Origin: Chitinophaga pendula
GTDB lineage: Bacteria > Bacteroidota > Bacteroidia > Chitinophagales > Chitinophagaceae
Assembly (NCBI RefSeq): GCF_020386615.1
Contig: NZ_CP077769.1
Span: 1,240,001-1,304,000 of the forward strand
Length of the DNA: 64,000 bases
Direction: 5' to 3'
Shown here piece after piece: positions 53,690 through 61,165 of the stretch (position 1 is its first letter; each line of letters begins with the position of its first letter). Below the pieces are notes generated by a model, which saw only the letters and a list, made by a program, of their open reading frames with translations, did not search any database and was not told where the DNA came from. Position numbers and translations under genes: made by a program.

Positions 53690-54883
53690 ATGGTCCATCA
53701 GTTTGAGTATATTTTGTTGTTTGTAGCCGGGCTGCTGATCATCAGCATTATGTCCGGACGGTTCTTTTCCCGCTTTGGTTTTTCTTCTTTATTGATCACC
53801 CTTTGTATCGGCCTGCTGTTTGGTAACGGCGGCAAATATGATTTCGACTATAATAATCCCGGCGTGACCCTGCGTATCAGTGAGATCGCGCTTTGTTTTA
53901 TCCTTTTTTCCGGTGGGCTGGGTACGCACTGGTCCAGGAGCCGTCGTATACTGCTGCCCGGATTGCTGATGTCTGTGGGAGGCACCTTGTTGACAGCCCT
54001 CACTTTAGGTACCGGCATACATTTCCTGCTGGGATGGCCCTGGTTATTGTCGGTGCTGATGGGGGCGATCGTATCTTCTACAGATGCGGCAGCGGTATTT
54101 TCTATCCTGGAGAGTACCGGCCTGAAGCTGAAGAATGGATTGAGTGACACGTTGGAATTTGAATCCGGTACGAATGATCCCATGGCTTATTTCCTGACCT
54201 TCTCGCTGACGACGATGCTGACGATGCCTGAACAATCCTGGAAGGAAATGTTATGGAACTTCCTGGTGAATATGAGTATCGGTGCTTTTACGGGTTACCT
54301 GGCAGGAAGGGGCGCCACCTGGATGATGTTGCGGGCACAGCTGAAGAGAGGGGAGAGTGCGGTGGTATATATTGGATTGGTGCTGCTGTTGTATGCCCTG
54401 AATGTGATAGCCGGTGGCAGTGCGCTGCTGGCCATGTATATAGCCGGTATCGTGATCGGTAACACGCCTGATCTGAACCGGGAGGAAAGTGAGAATTTTT
54501 TCACCAGCTTTAACTGGCTGATGGAAACGATCCTGTTCCTGGTGCTGGGGTTCCAGCTTTATCTGCAGGACCTGAAGTTTGCCATATGGGATGGCCTGAT
54601 CATTTCCGGCATGCTGATGTTCGTGGCGCGTCCGTTGGGGGTCATGATCGGGTTGCTGCCGGCGGCGCAATATAAACTACGGGAGAAAGTATTTCTTTCC
54701 TGGGTGGGATTGCGGGGAGCGACGCCTATTGTGTTTGCCCTGATACCGGTAGTGCACCAGGTGCAGCAGTCGGTACAGCTGTTCAATATCTCCTTTGTGA
54801 TCGTGCTGACCTCTATATTATTACAAGGTAATACGGTAGGGCAGGTGGCTGGTTGGTTGAAGGTAAAGGAAGCTGAAGGATAA
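53690..54883 (+). CDS. CPA1-type cation/proton antiporter (NhaP-like)
   Basis: A 397-residue inner-membrane antiporter with about twelve helices. The ATG at 53690 (MVHQFEYILLFVAGLLIISI) is preferred to a TTG at 53642. Family motifs seen: LCFILFSGGLGTHWSR, MGAIVSSTDAAAVFSIL and the ion-binding FESGTNDPMAYFLT with the essential Asp. It exchanges K+ or Na+ for protons. Larger NhaP2/CvrA-type proteins continue into a cytoplasmic TrkA-C domain; here the protein stops right after the last helix (VGQVAGWLKVKEAEG), so that regulatory part is absent. Confidence 0.9.
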   Translation: MVHQFEYILLFVAGLLIISIMSGRFFSRFGFSSLLITLCIGLLFGNGGKYDFDYNNPGVTLRISEIALCFILFSGGLGTHWSRSRRILLPGLLMSVGGTLLTALTLGTGIHFLLGWPWLLSVLMGAIVSSTDAAAVFSILESTGLKLKNGLSDTLEFESGTNDPMAYFLTFSLTTMLTMPEQSWKEMLWNFLVNMSIGAFTGYLAGRGATWMMLRAQLKRGESAVVYIGLVLLLYALNVIAGGSALLAMYIAGIVIGNTPDLNREESENFFTSFNWLMETILFLVLGFQLYLQDLKFAIWDGLIISGMLMFVARPLGVMIGLLPAAQYKLREKVFLSWVGLRGATPIVFALIPVVHQVQQSVQLFNISFVIVLTSILLQGNTVGQVAGWLKVKEAEG

Positions 54884-54917
54884 CGGGATAATGGCAGTGC
54901 CTCAAAAAAATACATTG

Positions 54918-54953
54918 AAATATTTGGATGTATTGATTTAAGATGTACCTTTG
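54918..54953 (+). promoter_or_regulatory. Promoter and operator copy 1 of the ArsR-like gene
   Basis: A promoter TTG (54924-54926), 19 nt, TACCTTTG (54946-54953) is overlapped by AAATATTTGGATGTATT (54918-54934). That 17-mer recurs, with few changes and on the opposite strand, twice before the SDR gene, so it looks like an autoregulatory operator blocking the -33 element. Confidence 0.75.
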
Positions 54954-54957
54954 TGTC

Positions 54958-55227
54958 ATGGATGCATTAACAGTAGCAAAAGCCACTAATGCGATAGCAG
55001 ATAAACACCGCCTGGCTATCGTCATGCACATCGCCTGTAAGGGGATGATGCAATGTGGAGATGTCTGCACGTTAACGAAGCTCTCTCAGCCGGCCAATTC
55101 GCACCATGTTAAGATATTGGTGGATAGCGGCGTGTTAATATCAAACAAATCTGGTCGTAATGTAGAGCTTTCTATCAATAAGGAAATGATGAAGCAGCTG
55201 TCTATGTTCTTCCTGGAGCTGAGTTGA
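54958..55227 (+). CDS. ArsR/winged-helix-type transcriptional regulator
   Basis: An 89-residue protein consisting of one winged-helix domain: VAKATNAIADKHRLAIVMHI then DVCTLTKLSQPANSHHVKIL (recognition helix) and a wing VDSGVLISNKSGRNVELSIN. This fits the ArsR-like fold, though no metal-binding Cys pair is evident; two cysteines occur in GMMQCGDVCT. The ATG at 54958 is chosen; the -7 element at 54946-54953 lies only 4 bp upstream, so the mRNA would be leaderless or start with a later codon. It probably represses itself and the downstream SDR gene through the three operator copies. Confidence 0.85.
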   Translation: MDALTVAKATNAIADKHRLAIVMHIACKGMMQCGDVCTLTKLSQPANSHHVKILVDSGVLISNKSGRNVELSINKEMMKQLSMFFLELS

Positions 55228-55240
55228 TTTTTTTTGCCCT

Positions 55241-55257
55241 AATATATCGAATTATTT
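55241..55257 (+). promoter_or_regulatory. Operator copy 2 for the ArsR-like regulator
   Basis: AATATATCGAATTATTT, whose complement reads AAATAATTCGATATATT, matches the consensus AAATAnTTsGATrTATT shared with the sites at 54918 and 55316. It begins 14 bp after the regulator's stop. The match to the third copy continues downstream (TAAATT, base, ATAGAA). Confidence 0.65.
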
Positions 55258-55315
55258 AAATTAATAGAAGTAAAGTAGTTGCTAGATGCATTATGCTGTT
55301 GCTTACCTATACTCA

Positions 55316-55332
55316 AATATATCCAAGTATTT
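55316..55332 (+). promoter_or_regulatory. Operator copy 3, before the SDR start
   Basis: AATATATCCAAGTATTT (complement AAATACTTGGATATATT) is 75 bp downstream of copy 2 and ends 29 bp before the SDR ATG. It differs from copy 1 at only two positions when complemented. Confidence 0.7.
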
Positions 55333-55361
55333 AAATTTATAGAAATAAAAACAACAATAAA

Positions 55362-56129
55362 ATGAGTAAGTTGATTAATAAAATAGCTGTGATCACCGGC
55401 GGTACTACCGGCATTGGATTTGCCACCGCGCAGGAGTTTATCGCACAAGGTGCGAAAGTAGTGATCACCGGCAGGAGCCAGGAAGGCGTAGATAAAGCAT
55501 TGGCTGCATTGGGTGCGGATGCAAAGGGGTTGGTAGCAGACCAGGCTAGCCTGGCTGATGCGGACAAGCTCGCTGCCTTTGTATCGAAGGAGCATGGCAA
55601 GGTGGATAATCTGTTTATCAATGCAGGGGTAGGTTCCTTCATTCCTTTTTCGGAGGCGGATGAAGCGCACTTTGACGGTATCATGGATGTGAACTTCAAG
55701 GGGGCTTATTTTACGACACAGAAGCTGCTGCCGTTGTTGCGGGATGATGGCACGATCATCTTTCTGTCGAGCGTCAATGCGATCAGTTCTATGCCGGGCG
55801 CCAGCGTATATTCTGCGAGTAAGGCAGCGTTGAATTCCCTGTCACGTACATTATCGAGGGAGTTGGCGGGACGTGGTATCCGGGTGAATGCGATCAACCC
55901 TGGACCTATTGTTACACCTATACTGCATAAAGCGGGGCTGACACCTGACGAAGTAGACGCTTTCCAACGTACGCTCAGGGAGCAGGTACCGTTGGGGCGT
56001 ATGGGTGAGTCAGAGGAAGTGGCTAAGCTGGTATCGTTCCTGGCATCGGACGATGCGCGATTTATCACCGGAGGGGATTACAATATTGATGGTGGTATCA
56101 TTACGCATCCGATTTTACATCAGTCATAA
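55362..56129 (+). CDS. Short-chain dehydrogenase/reductase
   Basis: A 255-residue classical SDR. Cofactor motif AVITGGTTGIGFATAQEF, NAGVGS, catalytic Ser in IIFLSSVNA and YSASKAALNSLSRTLS (YxxxK), then VNAINPGPIVTPIL. The C-terminal FITGGDYNIDGGI is family-typical. The substrate is unknown; SDRs paired with small winged-helix repressors in this way often deal with a xenobiotic or quinone (inference). Expression probably depends on the operators at 55241 and 55316. A terminator shared with the convergent cytochrome gene follows. Confidence 0.93.
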   Translation: MSKLINKIAVITGGTTGIGFATAQEFIAQGAKVVITGRSQEGVDKALAALGADAKGLVADQASLADADKLAAFVSKEHGKVDNLFINAGVGSFIPFSEADEAHFDGIMDVNFKGAYFTTQKLLPLLRDDGTIIFLSSVNAISSMPGASVYSASKAALNSLSRTLSRELAGRGIRVNAINPGPIVTPILHKAGLTPDEVDAFQRTLREQVPLGRMGESEEVAKLVSFLASDDARFITGGDYNIDGGIITHPILHQS

Positions 56130-56166
56130 ACCAACATATATCCATCCTGTTGCAGGGTAAGGATCA

Positions 56167-56217
56167 GGGGAGGCTGTCGCACGCAGATCGTGCCGGCAGG
56201 CTCCCCGTTCTTTTTTT
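56167..56217. terminator. Terminator between convergent SDR and cytochrome genes
   Basis: GGGGAG (56167-56172) with CTCCCC, then CTG/CAG and GCACG/CGTGC, form an interrupted long stem centred near 56187, followed by GTTCTTTTTTT. It is strong for the plus strand; on the minus strand it lies just past the cytochrome gene. Confidence 0.85.
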
Positions 56218-57208
56218 ACTCACCAGGAGGGATGGATACGGTACTGAAGCGGGAGATACTTTTTTTGACTGGTTTGAGGCTGCTGAGATAGGTGTAGATG
56301 GCTTTGAGATCTGCGCTATCCATCTGGCTGTAGCTGGACCAGGGCATGATGGTATTGTAGTCTCCCTGCCGGATGTATTCTAATTTGCCGGGCTGGTACA
56401 TTTTAAACCGTTGTACAAATATGGCTTCGCTCCAGCGGCCGATGCCTGTTTCGTCGTCGGGGGTGATATTGGAGGAGCGGAGGGTGCCGGAAGGTACGGA
56501 GAATTGGAAGCCACCTGCCAGTGCTTCGCCGGTGACATATCCTTTTTCCTGGCGGGTATGGCAGAAGGTGCAGCCTGCAGCATTGGTGAGATAGCGGCCA
56601 TAGTTCAGCTGATCGCAGGTGTCTGGTTTTGTTGCCGGCTGGTTTTTTTCGGGGAGGAGGTTGATGAGTACATTGGTAGGAAAATCTGTTCTGGAGCGGG
56701 GGATGTATGTTTTGATAGGTTTCAGTGTGCGGAGGTAGGCGATGATTGCGTAGATATCTTCTTTGTCCATTTTACCATACTCTTTATAAGGCATGAGGGG
56801 GAATAGGGCGGTACCATCGCGGCTGACGCCTGTGGTGATGGCGCGGAATATCTCTCCATCAGTCCAGGTGCCCAGTGCGTAAGGGGTGATATTGCGTGCG
56901 AAGAACTGTCCGGGGAATCCTTCTTCTCTGCCGAATCCTTGTCCGCCGCTGCCTTCGGTGCCCGGTACGGGAGGGGCGGAGAAGCGGCTGAAGTCGCGGG
57001 TGGAGTGGCAGTCCATACAGGCGGTGACGTGATTTGCGAGGTATTGTCCTCTTTTTACTCTTTCTGGTGTGATGTGTATTCGGAGCCTGGGGGCGGGGCC
57101 TACATCGGGGAGCAGCCATTTGATATAAGCCAGTGAGCTTGTGACGAGGAGTAGTAAAACCAGGATGGCGGAGCCTGTGACTTGCAGAACTTTCTTCGTT
57201 GTTGACAT
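56216..57208 (-). CDS. Dihaem cytochrome c
   Basis: A 330-residue c-type cytochrome with an N-terminal anchor (MSTTKKVLQVTGSAILVLLL). Two haem-binding CxxCH motifs are seen: CMDCH (around residue 64) and CTFCH (around residue 211), each in its own cytochrome c domain, with candidate axial Met residues in FPLMPYKEYG and IMPWSSYSQM. It is attached to the outer face of the inner membrane and probably passes electrons from a periplasmic dehydrogenase to an oxidase. Bacteroidetes gene sets often place such proteins near sugar or alcohol dehydrogenases, but no oxidase or dehydrogenase gene is adjacent here. Confidence 0.93.
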   Translation of the reverse strand: MSTTKKVLQVTGSAILVLLLLVTSSLAYIKWLLPDVGPAPRLRIHITPERVKRGQYLANHVTACMDCHSTRDFSRFSAPPVPGTEGSGGQGFGREEGFPGQFFARNITPYALGTWTDGEIFRAITTGVSRDGTALFPLMPYKEYGKMDKEDIYAIIAYLRTLKPIKTYIPRSRTDFPTNVLINLLPEKNQPATKPDTCDQLNYGRYLTNAAGCTFCHTRQEKGYVTGEALAGGFQFSVPSGTLRSSNITPDDETGIGRWSEAIFVQRFKMYQPGKLEYIRQGDYNTIMPWSSYSQMDSADLKAIYTYLSSLKPVKKSISRFSTVSIPPGE

Positions 57209-57552
57209 TTTTGTTGGTTAAAATTTATGGTATGCATATGCTGCATGGATATGGTATCTCCGGGGCAAACGATGCCGCAGGACAGTGATGTCCCGGATGT
57301 GAAAATGGTTCGTAATGAGAGGAGGATGAGGGATTAAACTTATTAATCAGCTAAAGGCATAGGCTATCTCACATGACTATAAATAAGTTGGCTAGCGCAA
57401 GAGGCTGAGAATAAGACGTAGTTCATCTAGTAATGACCGTGATTTGGAAATAACCGGCTAAGTAAGGCATATGGTATAAATGGTGTTAGTGTACTCGTGT
57501 CCGTCGCAAATATACATGGGGAATTGACAAGTAGGGAGTTAAATTACAAGAA
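57209..57552. other. Intergenic region upstream of the cytochrome gene
   Basis: 344 bp between the cytochrome gene and the terminator of the FtsX-type gene, both on the minus strand. It should contain the cytochrome promoter, but no exact minus-strand TAnnTTTG element was found and no small gene is supported. Confidence 0.35.
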
Positions 57553-57600
57553 TGCGTAAAAGTACTGGACCAGCGGGCGGCTGATCCAGTACTTTCACGC
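57553..57600 (-). terminator. Terminator of the FtsX-type permease gene
   Basis: A long hairpin: AAAGTACTGG (57558-57567) with CCAGTACTTT (57586-57595), extended outward by GCGT/ACGC, and inward with one mismatch by CAGC/GCTG. On the minus strand the downstream bases are only weakly T-rich. Confidence 0.75.
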
Positions 57601-57622
57601 ATAGCACTATACGTAGATGTGT

Positions 57623-60007
57623 TTATTCGGAGCGAAGGCTTTTGACCGGGTTGTGGAGGGCGGCGCTGATGGATTGATAGCTGACGGTGAGTAGGGTGAG
57701 CATCAAAGCGCCGAAGGCGGTGGCAGCGAATATCCACCAGCTGATAGCGGTCTGGTAATAGTAATGCTGGAGCCATTCGTGCATGAGATACCAGGAGACG
57801 GGCAGTGCGATGAACAGGGCAATGATGGTCAGCAGTACGAATTCTTTTGACAGCAGTCGCCAGAGGCTGAATACGGAGGCGCCTAATACTTTACGGACGC
57901 CGATCTCCTTGATGCGTTGTTCTGCCATGAAGCTGGCCATACCGAACAATCCCAGGCAGCTGATGAAGATAGCCAGCAGGGAGGAGATAGCGGCTAATTT
58001 GCCTACTTTTTTCTCACCATCGAACTTGCGTGCATACTCCTGGTCTATGAACATGGGGGAGTAAGGCATATCCGGTGCATATCTTTTACAGGCTGTTTTC
58101 AGTTTTTCGAGCGCGGCTTGTTTGTCGACACCCGGTGCCAGGCGTAGGTTGAGGAAGTTGGCGCTTCTGGCACGCATGTAGAAGATGGTTTGTTTTACTG
58201 GTTCGTAGGGCGATTGCATCAGCATATCGTGTATAACACCGATGATATGGTAATTGCGTTCATTCCAGCGAACGATCTCTCCTACGGGGTTGGACAGGTT
58301 CATGTACCTGGCGGCGGTTTCGTTGATGATCATTGCCAGAGAGTCGGTACCATAGGCCCTGGAGAAATCCCTGCCTTCTTTGATCTTCCAGTCCATTGTC
58401 TTGCCGAATTCGTAGGATACGCCTACGTTGGCGAAGTCGTCGTTCATGCCCGGGGGTTTGCCTTTCCATTGCAGGTCGCTGGAATTGCTGTATATCTCCG
58501 TAATGGGGCTGCCGGAGGTAGCGAGTTCTTTGATAACACCCGCCTGTGTGAGCTCGTTGCGTAATGCATCGAAATGATCATTCAGTTCTTCTGTATACAG
58601 TGGGATACTGACAAGTCCGTCGCGGTTGTAATTGGTAGGACGGTTCTGGGCGTATTGTATCTGCCGGAATACGATGATGGTGCCGATGATCAGGATGACA
58701 GAGATAGCAAATTGTGCTACTACCAATGTTTTCCGGGGAATGGCGGCGAAACGTCCGGCACGGAAGGTACCTTTCAGGACTTTAACGGGGCGGAAGGAGG
58801 ACAAATAAAAAGCAGGGTAGCTACCGGCGATCAGGCCAGTCAGCAAGGTGAAGCCCAGGCAGATGCCCCAGTATATGGGATTGCTCCAGGGGACGACCAG
58901 TTTTTTGCCAGCGATCTCGTTAAATGTGGGCAGGGACAGTTGTACCAGTATTTGTGCCAGCAGCAGGGCGATCACGGAGATGAAAACGGATTCGGAGAAG
59001 AACTGCATGATCAGCTGGTTGTGTTGGGAGCCGATTGCTTTGCGGATGCCTACTTCCCGGGCGCGTTTTTCGGAGCGTGCGGTGCTGAGGTTCATGAAGT
59101 TGATGCAAGCCAGCAGTAATACGAAGACGCCGATGATACCAAACAGTCGTACATAGGTGACCCAGCCACCGGTATTAACGGCATTTTTAAATTCTCCATA
59201 GAGATGCCAGCGATCCATGGGGTGCAGCATCAGGAGGGGATGGAAGGCTTTAATACCCGCATCTACTCTTTTCAGTTTAGCTTCTCTTATCAGCGCGGAT
59301 ACTTTGGTCATATCGGCGTTATCGGCCACTTGTACAAAGAGCTGGAAGGAGTTGTTACCCCATTGGGTTTTACTCGCTCTTACATCTTCGGAGATCAGTT
59401 CAACGAGTTTCCAGCTGGCTATCATCTGGGTGGCGGCGAAGGAGCTATTGTCCGGTATCTTTTTATATACGCCACCGATCTTTACGTCGGCTCTGTTTTC
59501 GAAGCGAACGATCTTATCGATGGGATCTTCGTCACCGAAGATGGCTTTGGCAACTGTTTCATCGATCAATATGGTATGCGGATCTTCGAGGGCGGCCCGT
59601 TTCCCTTTCAACATGGGCAGGGAAAGCATATCTGCGCCATCGGGATCCATGTAGAGGCCACCGAAGGTGACTACTTTATCGCCATATTTAACGGCGATAG
59701 GATTATTCCAGGTGGTAAGTACGACATGTTTGAAGTGGTTACCGTAGTTATTCTTCAGCTCATCCCGTAGCGGAACGGGGATAGCCGGGTACGTGTATAC
59801 GTTACCGCTGAATGTCTGGTGTTGCATTACCTGGGCGATGCGGTCGTGATTTTCGAAGCTCTTGTTGAAGGTGATCTCATCCCATACCCAGAGACCGATC
59901 AACAAGGTAACGGCCATGCCGACGGAGAGGCCGGTGATGTTGATCGTGGAAAACACCTTGTATTTGGTGAGGTTCCGGAAGGCGATCTTTAGATAGTTGC
60001 GTATCAT
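57623..60007 (-). CDS. FtsX/MacB-type ABC transporter permease
   Basis: A 794-residue protein made of two MacB-like halves. Each half has a membrane helix, a large extracytoplasmic MacB_PCD region and an FtsX core of three helices (first: NFMNLSTARSEKRAREVGIRKAIGSQ; second: MASFMAEQRIKEIGVRKVLG). These are permeases whose ATPase is encoded elsewhere; no ABC ATPase gene lies next to it. Bacteroidetes genomes have many such orphan copies. Function (lipoprotein release, peptide export or mechanical signalling) cannot be assigned. A 240-bp gap separates it from the divergent tetR. Confidence 0.92.
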   Translation of the reverse strand: MIRNYLKIAFRNLTKYKVFSTINITGLSVGMAVTLLIGLWVWDEITFNKSFENHDRIAQVMQHQTFSGNVYTYPAIPVPLRDELKNNYGNHFKHVVLTTWNNPIAVKYGDKVVTFGGLYMDPDGADMLSLPMLKGKRAALEDPHTILIDETVAKAIFGDEDPIDKIVRFENRADVKIGGVYKKIPDNSSFAATQMIASWKLVELISEDVRASKTQWGNNSFQLFVQVADNADMTKVSALIREAKLKRVDAGIKAFHPLLMLHPMDRWHLYGEFKNAVNTGGWVTYVRLFGIIGVFVLLLACINFMNLSTARSEKRAREVGIRKAIGSQHNQLIMQFFSESVFISVIALLLAQILVQLSLPTFNEIAGKKLVVPWSNPIYWGICLGFTLLTGLIAGSYPAFYLSSFRPVKVLKGTFRAGRFAAIPRKTLVVAQFAISVILIIGTIIVFRQIQYAQNRPTNYNRDGLVSIPLYTEELNDHFDALRNELTQAGVIKELATSGSPITEIYSNSSDLQWKGKPPGMNDDFANVGVSYEFGKTMDWKIKEGRDFSRAYGTDSLAMIINETAARYMNLSNPVGEIVRWNERNYHIIGVIHDMLMQSPYEPVKQTIFYMRARSANFLNLRLAPGVDKQAALEKLKTACKRYAPDMPYSPMFIDQEYARKFDGEKKVGKLAAISSLLAIFISCLGLFGMASFMAEQRIKEIGVRKVLGASVFSLWRLLSKEFVLLTIIALFIALPVSWYLMHEWLQHYYYQTAISWWIFAATAFGALMLTLLTVSYQSISAALHNPVKSLRSE

Positions 60008-60185
60008 AGCTACTTATTGCAAAAGTGGTTGATAATAAACTGTGTTCGCCTGTGTACTAATACGGTGCCATGGAAAATGGTATTGATTGTTAGTTAAATA
60101 TACATATTGTTTTGCTTATAATGTCCGCTTTTGGTATAACCTACGTTCGGTTTCGTACAGGATAAGTACGCTGTGCGGAAAAAAT

Positions 60186-60215
60186 TTGTCCGTTTTGAAA
60201 AGAATAGTACATTTG
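60186..60215 (+). promoter_or_regulatory. Bacteroidetes-type promoter of tetR
   Basis: TTG at 60186-60188, a 19-nt spacer and TACATTTG at 60208-60215 match the consensus. The operator begins 3 bp later. Confidence 0.75.
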
Positions 60216-60217
60216 TA

Positions 60218-60246
60218 TTAACCAGGTGGTTAAATCATATAGTTAA
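60218..60246 (+). promoter_or_regulatory. TetR operator copy at its own gene
   Basis: TTAACCA-GG-TGGTTAA is a 7-bp inverted repeat followed by ATCATATAGTTAA just before the ATG. The same arrangement with few changes precedes the TolC gene at 61136, so the regulator probably controls both. The site covers the transcription start. Confidence 0.8.
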
Positions 60247-60247
60247 A

Positions 60248-60859
60248 ATGAAGACAGCGAAGAACAGTACGGAGGAGCAGATCATTGAGGCGGCCCGGAA
60301 GATATTTACCAGGAAGGGATTAGCGGGAGCGCGTATGCAGGATATAGCGGATGAGGCAGGGATTAACAAGGCGATGCTGCATTATTATTACCGTAGTAAG
60401 GATGCGTTGTTTGAGCTGGTGTTCCGGGAGGCGTTGGACAAGATGATCGGGCGGATGAATGTGATCCTGGAAGGGCCCTTGTCTTTTAGGGAGATGATCA
60501 GTGCATTGGTGGAGAACTACATACAGCAGATCGGTGAGAATCCTTATTTGCCGGTATTTGTGATGAATGAGTTGCATCAGCAGCCGATGGAGTTTCTGCA
60601 ACAATTGCAGCAGCGCCGTAATTTCCCTAATGTGGCGCGTTTCCTGCAGACGGTGCAACGGGCCAGTGAAGCCGGCGAGATCCGTTCTGTCAACCCGATA
60701 CAGCTGATGCTGAGTATTATATCGATGTGTATATTTCCCTTTATGGCAAGGCCGATGGCGCAGTTGGTGGCGGGGTTAAGCGATCAGCAGTTTGACCGGC
60801 TGATGGAGGAGCGGAAGCGGGAAGTGGTGGATTTTATCCTGGCCGGGTTGAGGCCCTGA
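60248..60859 (+). CDS. TetR/AcrR family transcriptional repressor
   Basis: A 203-residue regulator. I start at 60248 (MKTAKNSTEEQIIEAARKIF), immediately after the operator; an in-frame start at 60173 lies upstream of the promoter's -33 element and is therefore rejected. The helix-turn-helix is seen as MQDIADEAGINKAMLHYYYR (about 28-47). The helical ligand-binding half includes NEIGENPYLPVFVMNELHQ-like text (QQIGENPYLPVFVMNELHQ). It should repress itself and the TolC-HlyD-ABC operon 300 bp downstream, responding to an exported toxic compound. The ligand is unknown. Confidence 0.92.
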   Translation: MKTAKNSTEEQIIEAARKIFTRKGLAGARMQDIADEAGINKAMLHYYYRSKDALFELVFREALDKMIGRMNVILEGPLSFREMISALVENYIQQIGENPYLPVFVMNELHQQPMEFLQQLQQRRNFPNVARFLQTVQRASEAGEIRSVNPIQLMLSIISMCIFPFMARPMAQLVAGLSDQQFDRLMEERKREVVDFILAGLRP

Positions 60860-60951
60860 CCGGGTGAAGGCATGCAAGTAGGTTATAAGTAATTGATATA
60901 CAGTTTTTTGTGATGCTAATATGTTTTGGCATATTGATAATCATGTGGTTG

Positions 60952-61066
60952 TATACTTGTTGCATATAGGTTGTATAAGCATTGTATAGTGATTGTATAT
61001 GCAACTATATGCGTTGCCTATACAATGACTATACGAATGGTATAGGATAACTACAGGAGAGCTATA
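60952..61066. repeat. Phased inverted TATA array, short copy
   Basis: Cores begin at 60952, 60963 (as CATA), 60974, 60985 and 60996 (every 11 bp). They continue at 61006 (10 bp), 61019 (13 bp), 61030, 61041, 61052 (as TACA) and 61063 (every 11 bp). The order of spacings, the position of the extra TATA 3 bp left of the centre and the TACA at the third unit of the right arm after the centre are the same as in the copy at 44720. GTGGCGGA follows both arrays. It lies between the tetR stop and a terminator, so it is probably in the tetR 3' untranslated region. Confidence 0.9.
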
Positions 61067-61100
61067 GAAGAGGTGGCGGAAGAGGTGCTAGGAAGGCAGC

Positions 61101-61125
61101 AGGAACGGTTGTGTTCCTTTTTTTT
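61101..61125 (+). terminator. Rho-independent terminator after tetR
   Basis: AGGAAC (61101-61106) pairs with GTTCCT (61113-61118) around 6 nt, then seven T. It separates tetR from the efflux operon. Confidence 0.8.
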
Positions 61126-61135
61126 AGTCCCGGAA

Positions 61136-61164
61136 TTAACCAAATAGTTAAATCATATAGTTAA
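61136..61164 (+). promoter_or_regulatory. TetR operator copy at the efflux operon
   Basis: TTAACCA-AA-TAGTTAA followed by ATCATATAGTTAA: 26 of the 29 positions equal the site before tetR. It ends 1 bp before the TolC start codon, so repression would block transcription or initiation there. Confidence 0.8.
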
Positions 61165-61165
61165 G

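Noticed and set aside
57486..57776. 96-codon minus-strand frame at the end of the FtsX-type gene
   Set aside because: It overlaps the true C-terminus of the permease in another frame and crosses the terminator hairpin; composition is Arg/Pro/His-rich as expected for a shadow.
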